From: Planctomycetaceae bacterium
GTDB taxonomy: Bacteria; Planctomycetota; UBA1135; GCA-002686595
Length of the DNA stretch: 13,966 nucleotides
Assembly (NCBI GenBank): GCA_013360535.1
Contig: JABWBL010000033.1
Location: 1 to 13,966, forward strand
Direction of reading: 5' to 3'
The position numbers and the translations under genes are program-made. Of the stretch, positions 5,448 through 12,625 are shown in pieces (positions within the stretch are counted from its first letter, which is position 1; each line of letters starts with the position of its first letter). Below the pieces are notes generated by a model, which ran no database searches, was not told where the DNA came from, and worked only from the letters and a program-made list of their open reading frames with translations.

Positions 5448-6822
5448 ACGCCAGGCGCAGGAAGCTCGCGAGCCACTCGAGCGAGAGCGCGAGCATCGCG
5501 AGCGCGAGCGCGCCTCCGAGTGCGGCGAGCAGGACCGGGAACCAGTCGACGAGGCGCGACAGGTCCGGCGCTCGTGGACCGGCGTAACGCGCGAGCCCCG
5601 CGGCGAGCCCGCGGGCGACGAGCACGAAGAGCCACGCTCCAAGCAGCAGGTCGAACGCGAGCGCGTAACGGCGCACGCGCTGCGGCCGGACCGAGCGCTC
5701 GCCCGGCTCGACGCACTGCAGCAGGATCCACGCGAACGCCGCCCAGGCGATCATCGAGTCGATCCCGATCATCGCGCCCATCGCGTGCGCCGTGATGACG
5801 TGCGTGCCGTGCGCGATCGAGTTGAGCGACGGCAGCGAGAGCAGCATCGCGAGGGCGAGCATCAGGAACGTCCAGCGGGTCACCGAGCGCGAGAAGCGCA
5901 GCGAGGCCTCATGGCGCGGATCCGCAGGCGCGGCCCGCAGCACCTTGGCGACGTCGAGCAGGCACTTCGCGAGGATCACGATCTCGAGCATGCTGACGCC
6001 AAAGGCGATGCCGTGGATCCAGGCGCTCTGCGGCAGGTGGTAGGTGTGGTGCCCGTAGTTGGCGAACGTGTTGAGCACGCCGACGCCGAACAGCGCGAAC
6101 GCCGTGCGCGAGCGCGCGTAGTCCTCGTTGCCGCGGATGCGGCTGGAGACCCACATCAAGGCGCCGTAGAGCAGTTGATTGAAGGCCCCGACCATCACGC
6201 CGTTCGACTTCCACTGCACCGCGAGATCGCGCAGCGGCTCGCGGCTCAGCCCATCGAGCAGGTAGGCGTGCGACTCGACGCTGGTGAACACGTACAGCCA
6301 CAGCGACGTGAACCACATGAACTGGTACACGGGCTTGCCACGCAGCGAGAGGCCCGCGCGACCGAGGTAATTCCAGGCGAAGCACAGCCAGCCCACGAGC
6401 AGCGCTGCGGTCGCCGGCAGGTCCGCGCCCGCGTACTCGCGACCGGTGTAGCGGCCCGCGAGCAGCGCCACGACGGTCCAGCCCCCCGCGAGGCTCCACA
6501 GCGCGATTTGCAGCCAAAAACGCGCTCTCTCAGCGCCTCGCAGGGCGCCGCCGCTCTCGAGCATCCAGGCGTGGACGACCGTGACGCCGGCGAGGAAGGC
6601 CCAGCCGAAGGCGAAGGTCTCGTGCAGCGGACGCAGGCCCTGCAGCGTGAGCCCGACGGCGCGCAACGTGGGCTCGAACGGCGTGTAGACGAGCGCCGAG
6701 AGCGTGCCCGCGAGCACGGTGATGCAACAGGCGAGCAGCGCGAGAACGGCCGGAATCGCGACCACGCGCACATCGGCGCGCAGCGGCGACCGGCCGGACG
6801 TTTCTAGCGATATTCGAACCAC
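5329..6822 (-). CDS. NorB-like heme-copper oxidase superfamily subunit I, non-canonical active site
   Basis: The protein is 497 aa from a GTG at 6822, integral to the membrane with about 12 helices. It is recognised by LRPLHETFAFGW (His67, low-spin heme b ligand in helix 2), NYGHHTYHLPQ (His258, His259, binuclear metal ligands), SMLEIV (Glu280), and HGTHVITAHAMGAMIG (His346, heme b3 ligand). Compared with cNOR NorB as I remember it, several key residues differ. The second His of the HxH pair is Met348. The helix-6 His that completes the FeB site appears to be Asn207. The nearby NOR glutamates are Val211 and Asn215. A Glu183/His185 pair in the preceding helix could compensate. It probably takes electrons from the diheme cytochrome encoded upstream, which it overlaps by 19 nt, for NO or O2 reduction. 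The start is uncertain: GTG codons at 6771 and 6765 are alternatives. The last ~38 residues (Ser/Ala/Arg/Pro) overlap bcp in antisense. Confidence 0.8.
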   Translation of the reverse strand: MVRISLETSGRSPLRADVRVVAIPAVLALLACCITVLAGTLSALVYTPFEPTLRAVGLTLQGLRPLHETFAFGWAFLAGVTVVHAWMLESGGALRGAERARFWLQIALWSLAGGWTVVALLAGRYTGREYAGADLPATAALLVGWLCFAWNYLGRAGLSLRGKPVYQFMWFTSLWLYVFTSVESHAYLLDGLSREPLRDLAVQWKSNGVMVGAFNQLLYGALMWVSSRIRGNEDYARSRTAFALFGVGVLNTFANYGHHTYHLPQSAWIHGIAFGVSMLEIVILAKCLLDVAKVLRAAPADPRHEASLRFSRSVTRWTFLMLALAMLLSLPSLNSIAHGTHVITAHAMGAMIGIDSMIAWAAFAWILLQCVEPGERSVRPQRVRRYALAFDLLLGAWLFVLVARGLAAGLARYAGPRAPDLSRLVDWFPVLLAALGGALALAMLALSLEWLASFLRLAFSGPSAWREPPSSATSASRARPSSPPASSQARELRRVSR

Positions 6823-7595
6823 GGCAGGTCCCCAAAGGAGAAGGTGTCGCGCTGGACGAGCTCGCACTCGAGCTCCACCCACTCGTCGCGATGCGCCGCG
6901 ACGAACTCGAGCCAGCTCGACAGCGCCGCGACGTCGTCGCCGGTGAGCTGGAAGCTCGGCATCACGCCGCGGCCCACGCTGGTGGGTTCGTCGACGTGCC
7001 GTGCCGAACGATCGACAGCCGCCGCGGAGTGGTCCGGAGCCCGGAATCGCCCGCGGGCGAAGGGCACGTGGCAGGCGCCGCACTGCTGGCGCGACCAGAC
7101 CTCGAGCCCGCGGGCTTCGGTTTCGGGCAACACGGCCCCCGTGCGTTCGGACCACAGTCCGGCCAGCGCTCGGTAGTGCTCGGTCGCGGGGAGCGGCCGG
7201 CGCGCCTCGAGCGGTCGCGGCTCGGCACATCCGGTGAAATCCATCGCTCGCAGGAACGCGAGCACGCTCGCCTGCTGCTCCTCATCGAAGTGGAACGCCG
7301 GCATCTGCTTCACGCCTTCCGACAGCGTCCGCGCGAACTCGCGGTCGGAACGTTCGTCGGTGACGACGTTGGTCAGGTCGGGTCCGAGGAAACCGCCGAA
7401 GCCATGCAGCTGGTGGCAGGCCTGACAGTTGTGGTCGCGCCACAGTTGCAGCCCCGCGCGCTCGAGCGGATCGAGCTCGACCCGCGCCTCTCCGGCGGGC
7501 GCCGAGTTCCAGGCGACGAGCGAGACGCTGAAGTAGACGGCGACGAGCCCCGCATAGGCGGCGGAGCGCAGACAGGTGGCAGGCTTGGGATCCAT
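6804..7595 (-). CDS. Membrane-anchored diheme cytochrome c, NorC-like
   Basis: The protein is 263 aa. Residues 9-30 form an uncleaved signal anchor (LRSAAYAGLVAVYFSVSLVAW). Domain 1 has CQACH (57-61), followed by QLHGFGGFLGPDLTNV, the sequence typical of NorC, and axial Met98 in MPAFHF. Domain 2 has CGACH (172-176) and axial Met212 in MPSFQL. Two c-type hemes with His/Met ligation are therefore expected on the periplasmic side; NorC normally has one, so the second domain is an addition. It precedes and overlaps the NorB-like gene, so the pair should form one complex in which this subunit feeds electrons to the membrane subunit. I chose the ATG at 7595 because it places the anchor near the N-terminus. 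An ATG at 7691 has an AGGA Shine-Dalgarno 7 nt upstream and would add 32 residues, but codon third positions there are less GC-rich than in the gene body. Confidence 0.88.
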   Translation of the reverse strand: MDPKPATCLRSAAYAGLVAVYFSVSLVAWNSAPAGEARVELDPLERAGLQLWRDHNCQACHQLHGFGGFLGPDLTNVVTDERSDREFARTLSEGVKQMPAFHFDEEQQASVLAFLRAMDFTGCAEPRPLEARRPLPATEHYRALAGLWSERTGAVLPETEARGLEVWSRQQCGACHVPFARGRFRAPDHSAAAVDRSARHVDEPTSVGRGVMPSFQLTGDDVAALSSWLEFVAAHRDEWVELECELVQRDTFSFGDLPWFEYR

Positions 7596-7781
7596 GGTGA
7601 AGGCCGCTGCAACTGGCGGCGGTGTCCCCAGCGCAACGTGCGTGCCTTGCGTGCGGCGCCGAGGGAGCTCCCCCGCGCACGGCAGCGCCATTGCAGATTC
7701 CTACGGACAGCTCCGCAGGCAGCGCTTCGCCCTGCGCAGAAATCGCTTCCGTCGCGACTCCGTGCGCCGGCACGGCAAACC

Positions 7782-7798
7782 GCGCCCGTCACGGGCGC
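7782..7798 (-). terminator. Hairpin after prmA
   Basis: A perfect 7-bp stem, gcgcccg (7782-7788) with cgggcgc (7792-7798), encloses a 3-nt loop and begins 10 nt beyond the prmA stop codon. The minus-strand tail after the stem is ggtttgcc, a weak U-tract. The spacer 7596-7808 between prmA and the cytochrome gene holds no other recognisable signal, and no FNR-type TTGAT-N4-ATCAA site. Confidence 0.4.
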
Positions 7799-7808
7799 CG
7801 CATCGGAG

Positions 7809-8714
7809 TCAGCGCTTCGTGCCGACGAACGTGTCCCACTGGCCGCGCGCGTCGAGCAGCTCGATCGACAGGCCCGCGGCGGTGATGGCGGCGACGGTGG
7901 GCGCGCGGTGCGAACGGTGGCAGCCGGAGAATACGAACCAGCCGCCGGGACGCAGGCGCGCGGAAAGTTCGGGCGAGAAGGCCTGGATCAGGTCGGCGTA
8001 GATGTTGGCGAGCACGCCGTCGAAGTTGCGCTCGTCGGCGCGCAGGCACTCGAAGGCGCCGGCGCGGAACTCGCAGCGCGAGGTGACGGCGTTCCACTCG
8101 GCGAGCTCGTTCGCGTAGGGCACGGCGGTCGGGTCGATGTCGAAGCCGAGCGCGTGCTCGACGCCTCGCAGCGCGCAGGCAACGCCAAGCACGCCGTTGC
8201 CGCAGCCCGCGTCGAGGACACGCTGGCCCGGGCGCGCGAGGCGCTCGATCGCACGCAGGCAGGCGCGCGTCGTCGGATGGCGACCGGTGCCGAACGCACC
8301 GCCGGGTTCGAGCACCATGCGGCGGTCGGTCGGCTTCAGCGTGCCGTTCCAGTCGCGCGGCACGATCGCGAAGTTGGCGACGCGCATCGGGCGCCAGCTC
8401 TTGCGCCACGCGTTGGCGTAGTCTTCGGGCGGAAGTGTCCGGAACTGCAGCGTGAGCCCGCGCAATTCCTCCGCGCCCGTCGCGTCGGCGAGCGCGGCGA
8501 GCGAATCCCCCACGGCGCGCCGCAGTTCCGGCGTGTCGTCGCTCTCGATCACGTAGGCGCGCACCCAGTCGCTGCCCGGAGCCGGGGCCGACGCCCCGGG
8601 GACCTCGCCGCCGAAAGCCACCGACGAAAAGGGCGTGAGCGCCAGCGTCTCGGCGACGAGCTCGTGCCATTCGAGCGGCACCACGACCGCCAGTTCGGTC
8701 CAGCCGACGGTCAC
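7809..8714 (-). CDS. prmA: Ribosomal protein L11 methyltransferase PrmA
   Basis: The protein is 301 aa, close to the usual ~295. It transfers methyl groups from S-adenosylmethionine to lysines and the N-terminus of ribosomal protein L11. An N-terminal substrate-recognition domain covers residues about 1-105 (WTELAVVVPLEWHELVAETL). The catalytic domain carries the PrmA signature GGAFGTGRHPTTRACL (138-153), SAM motif I VLDAGCGNGVLGVAC (166-180), the acidic loop FDIDP (191-195), and VLANIYADLI (234-243), the family's NI motif. The GTG at 8714 is chosen: it has a GAGG Shine-Dalgarno 7 nt upstream and starts just before the first conserved strand. The reading frame itself continues open far upstream, but that part is antisense to phoB and phoR. 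A 19-codon open frame ends in a GTGA overlap with this start. It is divergent from phoB. Confidence 0.93.
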   Translation of the reverse strand: MTVGWTELAVVVPLEWHELVAETLALTPFSSVAFGGEVPGASAPAPGSDWVRAYVIESDDTPELRRAVGDSLAALADATGAEELRGLTLQFRTLPPEDYANAWRKSWRPMRVANFAIVPRDWNGTLKPTDRRMVLEPGGAFGTGRHPTTRACLRAIERLARPGQRVLDAGCGNGVLGVACALRGVEHALGFDIDPTAVPYANELAEWNAVTSRCEFRAGAFECLRADERNFDGVLANIYADLIQAFSPELSARLRPGGWFVFSGCHRSHRAPTVAAITAAGLSIELLDARGQWDTFVGTKR

Positions 8715-8770
8715 GGGCGGGCCTCGGGAGCGGAGACGGGGCCGTCGAAGGCGGGAGCGGTTGCGTTCAT
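8711..8770 (-). CDS. Possible 19-residue leader peptide overlapping the prmA start
   Basis: An ATG at 8770 opens a 19-codon frame (MNATAPAFDGPVSAPEARP) whose TGA stop overlaps the prmA GTG as GTGA. A TANNNT hexamer, TATGCT (8803-8798 on the minus strand), stands 27 nt before this ATG. The overlap geometry is that of translational coupling. There is no Shine-Dalgarno and no recognised homology, and short open frames arise by chance in GC-rich DNA, so this is only a candidate. Confidence 0.15.
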   Translation of the reverse strand: MNATAPAFDGPVSAPEARP

Positions 8771-8883
8771 GCTGGCGGGGCTCGAGAGGGCGCGCGGAGC
8801 ATAGTCGGAGGCCCATCGCCTCGCACCGCTCGCCCTTGTCGCGATCTTGATGCTCCCTCCGGCCCGCCCCACGCGCCTTGAAC

Positions 8884-8895
8884 CGCCCGCGGGCG
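8884..8895. promoter_or_regulatory. Perfect 12-bp palindrome in the prmA-phoB intergenic region
   Basis: The sequence cgcccgcgggcg is its own reverse complement and lies 101 nt before the phoB ATG. It could be an operator, but a G/C-only palindrome in GC-rich DNA has a fair chance of being random. The 8771-8996 stretch holds no other clear element; an isolated TTGACC at 8930-8935 has no good partner -10 box. No Pho box was recognised. Confidence 0.15.
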
Positions 8896-8996
8896 CAAGC
8901 GAAGGTCTTGTGCGGGTCTTTATCCGAGCTTGACCGCCGGTGGCGGTACTGGGCGCGCAAGTTCGAAGCGAGGATCAAGGACCCAAGGTCATCCAG

Positions 8997-9704
8997 ATGT
9001 CCAAACGAGAGAAGATCGCCGTCATCGAGGACGAAGCCGACATCCTCGAAGTGGTGCAATACAACCTGCGCCGCGAGGGCTACCTCGTGGTCGCCAGCCG
9101 CAACGGCGAGGAGGGGCTCGACCGCGTGCGCAAGGAGAACCCCGACCTCGTGCTGCTCGACCTGATGCTGCCCGGGCTCGACGGGCTCGAGGTCTGCAAG
9201 CGCCTGCAGGCGGATCCGGTCACCGCCTCGATCCCCGTGATCATGGTCACGGCGAAGGGCGAGGAATCGGACGTCGTGCTCGGGCTGCAGCTCGGCGCCG
9301 ACGACTACGTGACCAAGCCGTTCAGTCCCAAGGAGTTGCTCGCGCGCGTCAAGGCAGTCCTGCGCCGCGGGCCGCTGCGCGAGGCGCGCTCGTCGGGCGA
9401 CCGCGTGGCGCGCGACGGGCTGATGGTCGACTCGGTCAAGCACCTCGTCACCGTCGACGGCGAGCCCGTGACGATGACCGCGACGGAGATGCGCCTCTTG
9501 CACTTCCTCGCGACGCACCCCGGCCGCGTGTTCTCGCGCGACCAGCTGCTCTCGCGCGCGATCGGCGACCACGCGGTCGTGATCGACCGCAACATCGACG
9601 TGCATGTCGGTGCGATCCGCCGCAAGCTCGGCCGCTGCCGCGAGCTGATCGAGACGATCCGCGGCGTCGGCTACCGCTTCCGCGATCTCGAGCAGGGCGA
9701 GTAG
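8997..9704 (+). CDS. phoB: PhoB-type response regulator, OmpR family
   Basis: The protein is 235 aa and a cytoplasmic transcription factor. The receiver domain (residues 7-124) has the acidic pair Glu11/Asp12, phosphoacceptor Asp55 in LVLLDLMLPGLDG, Thr85 in VTAKG, and Lys107 in YVTKPFSPKEL. The winged-helix DNA-binding domain (about 138-232) ends with the typical VDVHVGAIRRKLG-like and IRGVGYRF segments. Phosphorylated PhoB normally activates phosphate-starvation genes. The ATG at 8997 is chosen because the receiver begins 6 residues later and AAGG lies 8 nt upstream; an in-frame start at 8940 would add 19 residues with no family match. It is followed 33 nt later by phoR and then phoU, which supports the phosphate assignment over other OmpR-family roles. 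No pst transporter gene is in the window. Confidence 0.92.
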   Translation: MSKREKIAVIEDEADILEVVQYNLRREGYLVVASRNGEEGLDRVRKENPDLVLLDLMLPGLDGLEVCKRLQADPVTASIPVIMVTAKGEESDVVLGLQLGADDYVTKPFSPKELLARVKAVLRRGPLREARSSGDRVARDGLMVDSVKHLVTVDGEPVTMTATEMRLLHFLATHPGRVFSRDQLLSRAIGDHAVVIDRNIDVHVGAIRRKLGRCRELIETIRGVGYRFRDLEQGE

Positions 9705-9721
9705 CCCCCGCACAGCTTCGC

Positions 9722-9727
9722 TAGACT
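9722..9727 (+). promoter_or_regulatory. TANNNT -10-like element just before phoR
   Basis: TAGACT lies 10 nt before the phoR ATG in the 33-nt gap after phoB. phoR has no Shine-Dalgarno sequence. This would allow phoR-phoU to be transcribed on their own as a leaderless message in addition to readthrough from phoB. No -35 box is evident. Confidence 0.3.
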
Positions 9728-9737
9728 CGCCCCGCGC

Positions 9738-11543
9738 ATGCGCAAGTCGTTCTTCTGGCGCCTCTACCTCGGCTGCGTCGGGCTCATCCTGCTCGCGACG
9801 GTCGCGCTGGGAACCTGGTTCGAGCGGCGCGCGCGCGCGGACATGCTCGCGGACCTCGACGAGGCGCTGCGACTGCGTCTGGTGATGCTCGAGGAAGTCG
9901 CGGCGGGACATTGGGATGCTCCGCTCGAGCCGGTGCTCGAAGAGCGCATCCGCAGGCTCGGACGCGAGAGCGGAGCCCGGCTCACGCTCGTGCGTGCCGA
10001 TGGCGTCGTGCTCGCCGACTCCGAGCGCGAACCGGCCGAGATGGGCAACCACCGCCAGCGGCCCGAGATCGTCGAGGCGGAGCGCGACGGCGTGGGCTAC
10101 GCCGAGCGCGACAGCGAGACGGTCGGAACCCACTACCGCTACGAAGCGCGCGCGGTTCGCATCGACAAGCAGCTGGCGGGCTTCGTGCGCGCGGCGTTTC
10201 CGCTCGAAGGCATCGAGGAGCGCATCTCGAGCCTGCGCATCTCGACGATCCTCACCGCCTTGGTCGCAGCCGGTGTCGCCGTGCTCGTCGCGGCGTCCTT
10301 TGCGCGCCGCGTGAGCGCGCCGCTGCGCGCGACGGCGGAGCTCGCCGAGCGCATCGCGAGCGGCGACTATCGCGGCGTCGAACCCGTCGAAGGCGCGGAC
10401 GAGATCCGGCGCCTGTCAGAAGCGATCGCGACGATGACCCAGCAGCTCGAGGAGCGGCTCGACACGATCACGGGCGACCGCAACAAGGTGCTCGCGATCC
10501 TCGCGGGCATGGTTGAGGGCGTCGTGGCGGTCGATCGTGACGAACGTGTCGTGCACATGAACGCCGTCGCCGCGCGCCTGCTCGGCGTCGCGCCGGGTGA
10601 GGCCGAGGGGCGGCGCATCTGGGAAGTGACGCGTGTTCTCGCGGTGAGCGAGATCCTCGACGAGGTGCGGCGCACGGGCGAGCCGCGCTCGGGCTCGGCG
10701 AGCCTCGTCGGCGCGGGCGAGGGTGGGCGCGGAACGATCGAGCTCGAGCTGCGCGCGGCTGCGTTGCGCGACGCCGATGGCGCGCCGGGGGGTGCCGTGC
10801 TCGTGATGCACGACGTCAGCGAGCTGCGCCGGCTGGAAAACGTGCGCCGCGACTTCGTCGCGAACGTGAGCCACGAGCTGAAGACGCCGCTGACGGCGAT
10901 CCGCGGGCTGGTCGAGACGATGCTCGACGACGGCGACATGCCCGACGACACTCGCCAGCGCTTCCTCGAGAAGGTGCGCGATCAGGCCCTGCGGCTGTCG
11001 TCGCTCGTCACCGACCTGCTCTCGCTCGCGCGCATCGAGGCCAACGAAGGCCGTATCGAGCGCCGGCCCGTCGACGTGCGCCCGCTCCTGCGCGAGAGCC
11101 TCGCGCGCCTCTCGGAAACCGCCGCGCGCAAGGAGCTCGCACTCTCGGCGGACCTGCCCGAGGAGCCCTGCGTCGTGTCCGGCGACGACGAGAGCCTGCG
11201 CCAGATCTTCGACAACCTGCTCGACAATGCCTGCAAGTACACGCCACCCGGTGGGCGCGTGTGGGTGCGGGTCCTGCGTCGCCCAGGCGAGGTGAAGGTC
11301 GAGGTCGAGGACACCGGCATCGGCATCGAGCCGGCCGACCAGCAGCGCGTGTTCGAGCGCTTCTACCGCGTCGACAAGGCGCGCTCGCGCGAGCTCGGCG
11401 GAACCGGACTGGGGCTCTCGATCGTCAAGCACCTCGCGAGTTCCCTCGGTGCGCAGGTCTCGCTCGAGAGCCAGCCCGGCCGCGGCTCGATTTTCCGCGT
11501 TCATTTCCCGACTACCGACGGCAAGCTGCCCCAGATCCGATGA
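9738..11543 (+). CDS. phoR: PhoR-type sensor histidine kinase
   Basis: The protein is 601 aa in the inner membrane. Helix 1 is residues 8-27 and helix 2 residues 169-188; between them is an extracytoplasmic domain of about 140 residues, larger than in E. coli PhoR and more like the Gram-positive type. Then come a HAMP linker (189-241), a PAS domain (about 245-360, VLAILAGMVEGVVAVDRDERVV in part), and HisKA with phosphoacceptor His379 in FVANVSHELKTPLTAI. The HATPase domain has N-box DNLLDNACKYTPPGG (492-506), G1 DTGIGI (525-530), F-box FERFYRVD (539-546) and G2 GGTGLGLSIVKHL (554-566). All catalytic motifs are intact. It should phosphorylate and dephosphorylate PhoB. Its stop codon overlaps the phoU start as ATGA (11540-11543), indicating translational coupling. 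Confidence 0.93.
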   Translation: MRKSFFWRLYLGCVGLILLATVALGTWFERRARADMLADLDEALRLRLVMLEEVAAGHWDAPLEPVLEERIRRLGRESGARLTLVRADGVVLADSEREPAEMGNHRQRPEIVEAERDGVGYAERDSETVGTHYRYEARAVRIDKQLAGFVRAAFPLEGIEERISSLRISTILTALVAAGVAVLVAASFARRVSAPLRATAELAERIASGDYRGVEPVEGADEIRRLSEAIATMTQQLEERLDTITGDRNKVLAILAGMVEGVVAVDRDERVVHMNAVAARLLGVAPGEAEGRRIWEVTRVLAVSEILDEVRRTGEPRSGSASLVGAGEGGRGTIELELRAAALRDADGAPGGAVLVMHDVSELRRLENVRRDFVANVSHELKTPLTAIRGLVETMLDDGDMPDDTRQRFLEKVRDQALRLSSLVTDLLSLARIEANEGRIERRPVDVRPLLRESLARLSETAARKELALSADLPEEPCVVSGDDESLRQIFDNLLDNACKYTPPGGRVWVRVLRRPGEVKVEVEDTGIGIEPADQQRVFERFYRVDKARSRELGGTGLGLSIVKHLASSLGAQVSLESQPGRGSIFRVHFPTTDGKLPQIR

Positions 11544-12229
11544 CGAAGCACCTCCAGAACGACCTCGACAAGCTCAAGAAGGACCTGCTCGCCATGGGTT
11601 CCATGGTCGAGGAGGCGATCAACCGCGCGATCCGCGCGCTGGTGGCGCGCGAGCCGGAGCTCGCGCGCGAGGTCGCGGCGGGCGACGACGCGATCGACCG
11701 CAAGGAGCTCGAGGTCGAGGACGCCTGCCTGAAAATCCTCGCGTTGCACCAGCCCGTCGCGGGCGACCTGCGCTACATCATCGCCGTGCTCAAGGTGAAC
11801 AACGACCTCGAGCGCATGGGCGACCTCGCCGGCAACATCGCCGAGCGCGCGCTGTTCCTCTCGACGCACCCGCCGCTGGAAGTCGACCTCGACATCACGC
11901 GCATGCTCGAGGCCGTGCGCCGCATGGTGCGCCAGAGCCTCGACTCGCTCGTCACGCAGGATCCCGACCTCGCGCGCGACGTCTGCCTGCAGGACGACGA
12001 GGTCGACCGCTGCCAGCGCCAGATGTTCGACACGCTGACGCAGCTCATGCAGCGCGATTCATCGACGGTCGAACGCGCCGTGCAGATGCTCTCGGTCTCG
12101 CGGCACCTCGAGCGCATCGGGGACTCCGCGACCAACATCGCCGAGGATGTCGTGTTCATGACCGAGGGCGAGGTCATCCGGCACCGTCCGCGGACGCCGA
12201 AGTCGGCGATGCCGCGCTCCTCGCGCTAG
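11540..12229 (+). CDS. phoU: PhoU phosphate signalling modulator
   Basis: The protein is 229 aa, near the usual 220-240. It is cytoplasmic and peripheral at the membrane. PhoU joins phosphate transporter state to PhoR and keeps PhoR in its inhibitory form when phosphate is plentiful. The two-fold alpha-helical repeat is plain: NNDLERMGDLAGNIAERA (about 93-110) and RHLERIGDSATNIAEDVV (about 188-205) carry the metal-binding ExxxD pattern of each half. The N-terminus, FxxDLxxLKKDLLAMGSMVEEAI-like, is typical. The ATG overlaps the phoR stop by 4 nt and there is no Shine-Dalgarno, so translation probably depends on coupling. It ends with a short basic tail (RHRPRTPKSAMPRSSR). It is convergent with crcB, with 16 nt between stop codons. 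Confidence 0.94.
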   Translation: MTKHLQNDLDKLKKDLLAMGSMVEEAINRAIRALVAREPELAREVAAGDDAIDRKELEVEDACLKILALHQPVAGDLRYIIAVLKVNNDLERMGDLAGNIAERALFLSTHPPLEVDLDITRMLEAVRRMVRQSLDSLVTQDPDLARDVCLQDDEVDRCQRQMFDTLTQLMQRDSSTVERAVQMLSVSRHLERIGDSATNIAEDVVFMTEGEVIRHRPRTPKSAMPRSSR

Positions 12230-12252
12230 GAGCTCGCGGGCTTGCTCAGCGC
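12223..12252. terminator. Hairpin between convergent phoU and crcB
   Basis: gcgct (12223-12227) pairs with agcgc (12248-12252) and gagc (12230-12233) with gctc (12244-12247), with a 2-nt bulge and a 10-nt loop. The structure spans both stop codons in the 16-nt gap and could end transcription in both directions. It lacks U-tracts on either side. A smaller alternative hairpin is 12216-12221 with 12228-12233. Confidence 0.35.
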
Positions 12253-12617
12253 GCTGCGAAGCGCAAGCCGAGCGCGACGGCCGCGAGGCCCGCGACCAGG
12301 GAGGCGGACACGTAGAGGAGCGCCGCGGACGCACGCCCCTCGCGAATGAGCGCCACCGTCTCGACGCCGAACGCCGAGAACGTCGTGAACCCGCCGAGCA
12401 CGCCGACGACCAGGAACAGGCGCAGCGACTCGGCATTCGGCGCCCGTGCCGAGAGCCAACCGAGGGCGAGCCCCGCCGCGAGGCAGCCCAAGACGTTGAC
12501 GAACAACGTGCCGAGCGGAAAAGGCTGGGAAAACACGCGCTGGATCGCGTTGACGAGCAAGTAGCGAAGCGTCGCGCCGAGCGCTCCACCTGCGGCGACG
12601 GCGAGCAAGGGCTGCAT
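12246..12617 (-). CDS. crcB: Fluoride ion channel CrcB/FluC
   Basis: The protein is 123 aa, the standard length, with four membrane helices. CrcB proteins work as antiparallel dual-topology dimers in the inner membrane and let fluoride leave the cell. The family motifs are complete: GGALGATLRY (10-19), GTLFVNVLGC (36-45) with the pore Asn41, and VGVLGGFTTFSAF (71-83) with the pore phenylalanines Phe77 and Phe80 and the central Na+ site segment. It is a single gene, so a homodimer is expected. The ATG at 12617 lies 9 nt after the stop of the upstream HupE-type gene, with no room for a fluoride riboswitch, and TATAGT stands 8 nt before it. It may be expressed both from the upstream genes and from its own promoter. 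Confidence 0.95.
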   Translation of the reverse strand: MQPLLAVAAGGALGATLRYLLVNAIQRVFSQPFPLGTLFVNVLGCLAAGLALGWLSARAPNAESLRLFLVVGVLGGFTTFSAFGVETVALIREGRASAALLYVSASLVAGLAAVALGLRFAAR

Positions 12618-12625
12618 CGCGGGCG

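Noticed and set aside
6823..7230. Upstream extension of the NorB-like frame to 7230
   Set aside because: It overlaps the heme motifs of the cytochrome gene in another frame and is Arg/Pro-rich with no membrane segments.
7596..7808. An FNR or NNR-type operator upstream of the NorC-like gene
   Set aside because: No TTGAT-N4-ATCAA or near match was seen in this GC-rich spacer.
8771..8996. A Pho box in front of phoB
   Set aside because: No pair of CTGTCA-like direct repeats with 11-nt spacing could be found; the planctomycete consensus may differ, but nothing can be supported here.
8715..10133. Long N-terminal extension of the prmA reading frame to 10133
   Set aside because: This part is antisense to phoB and phoR, which have complete motif sets. 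PrmA is full length from the GTG at 8714 with a good Shine-Dalgarno.
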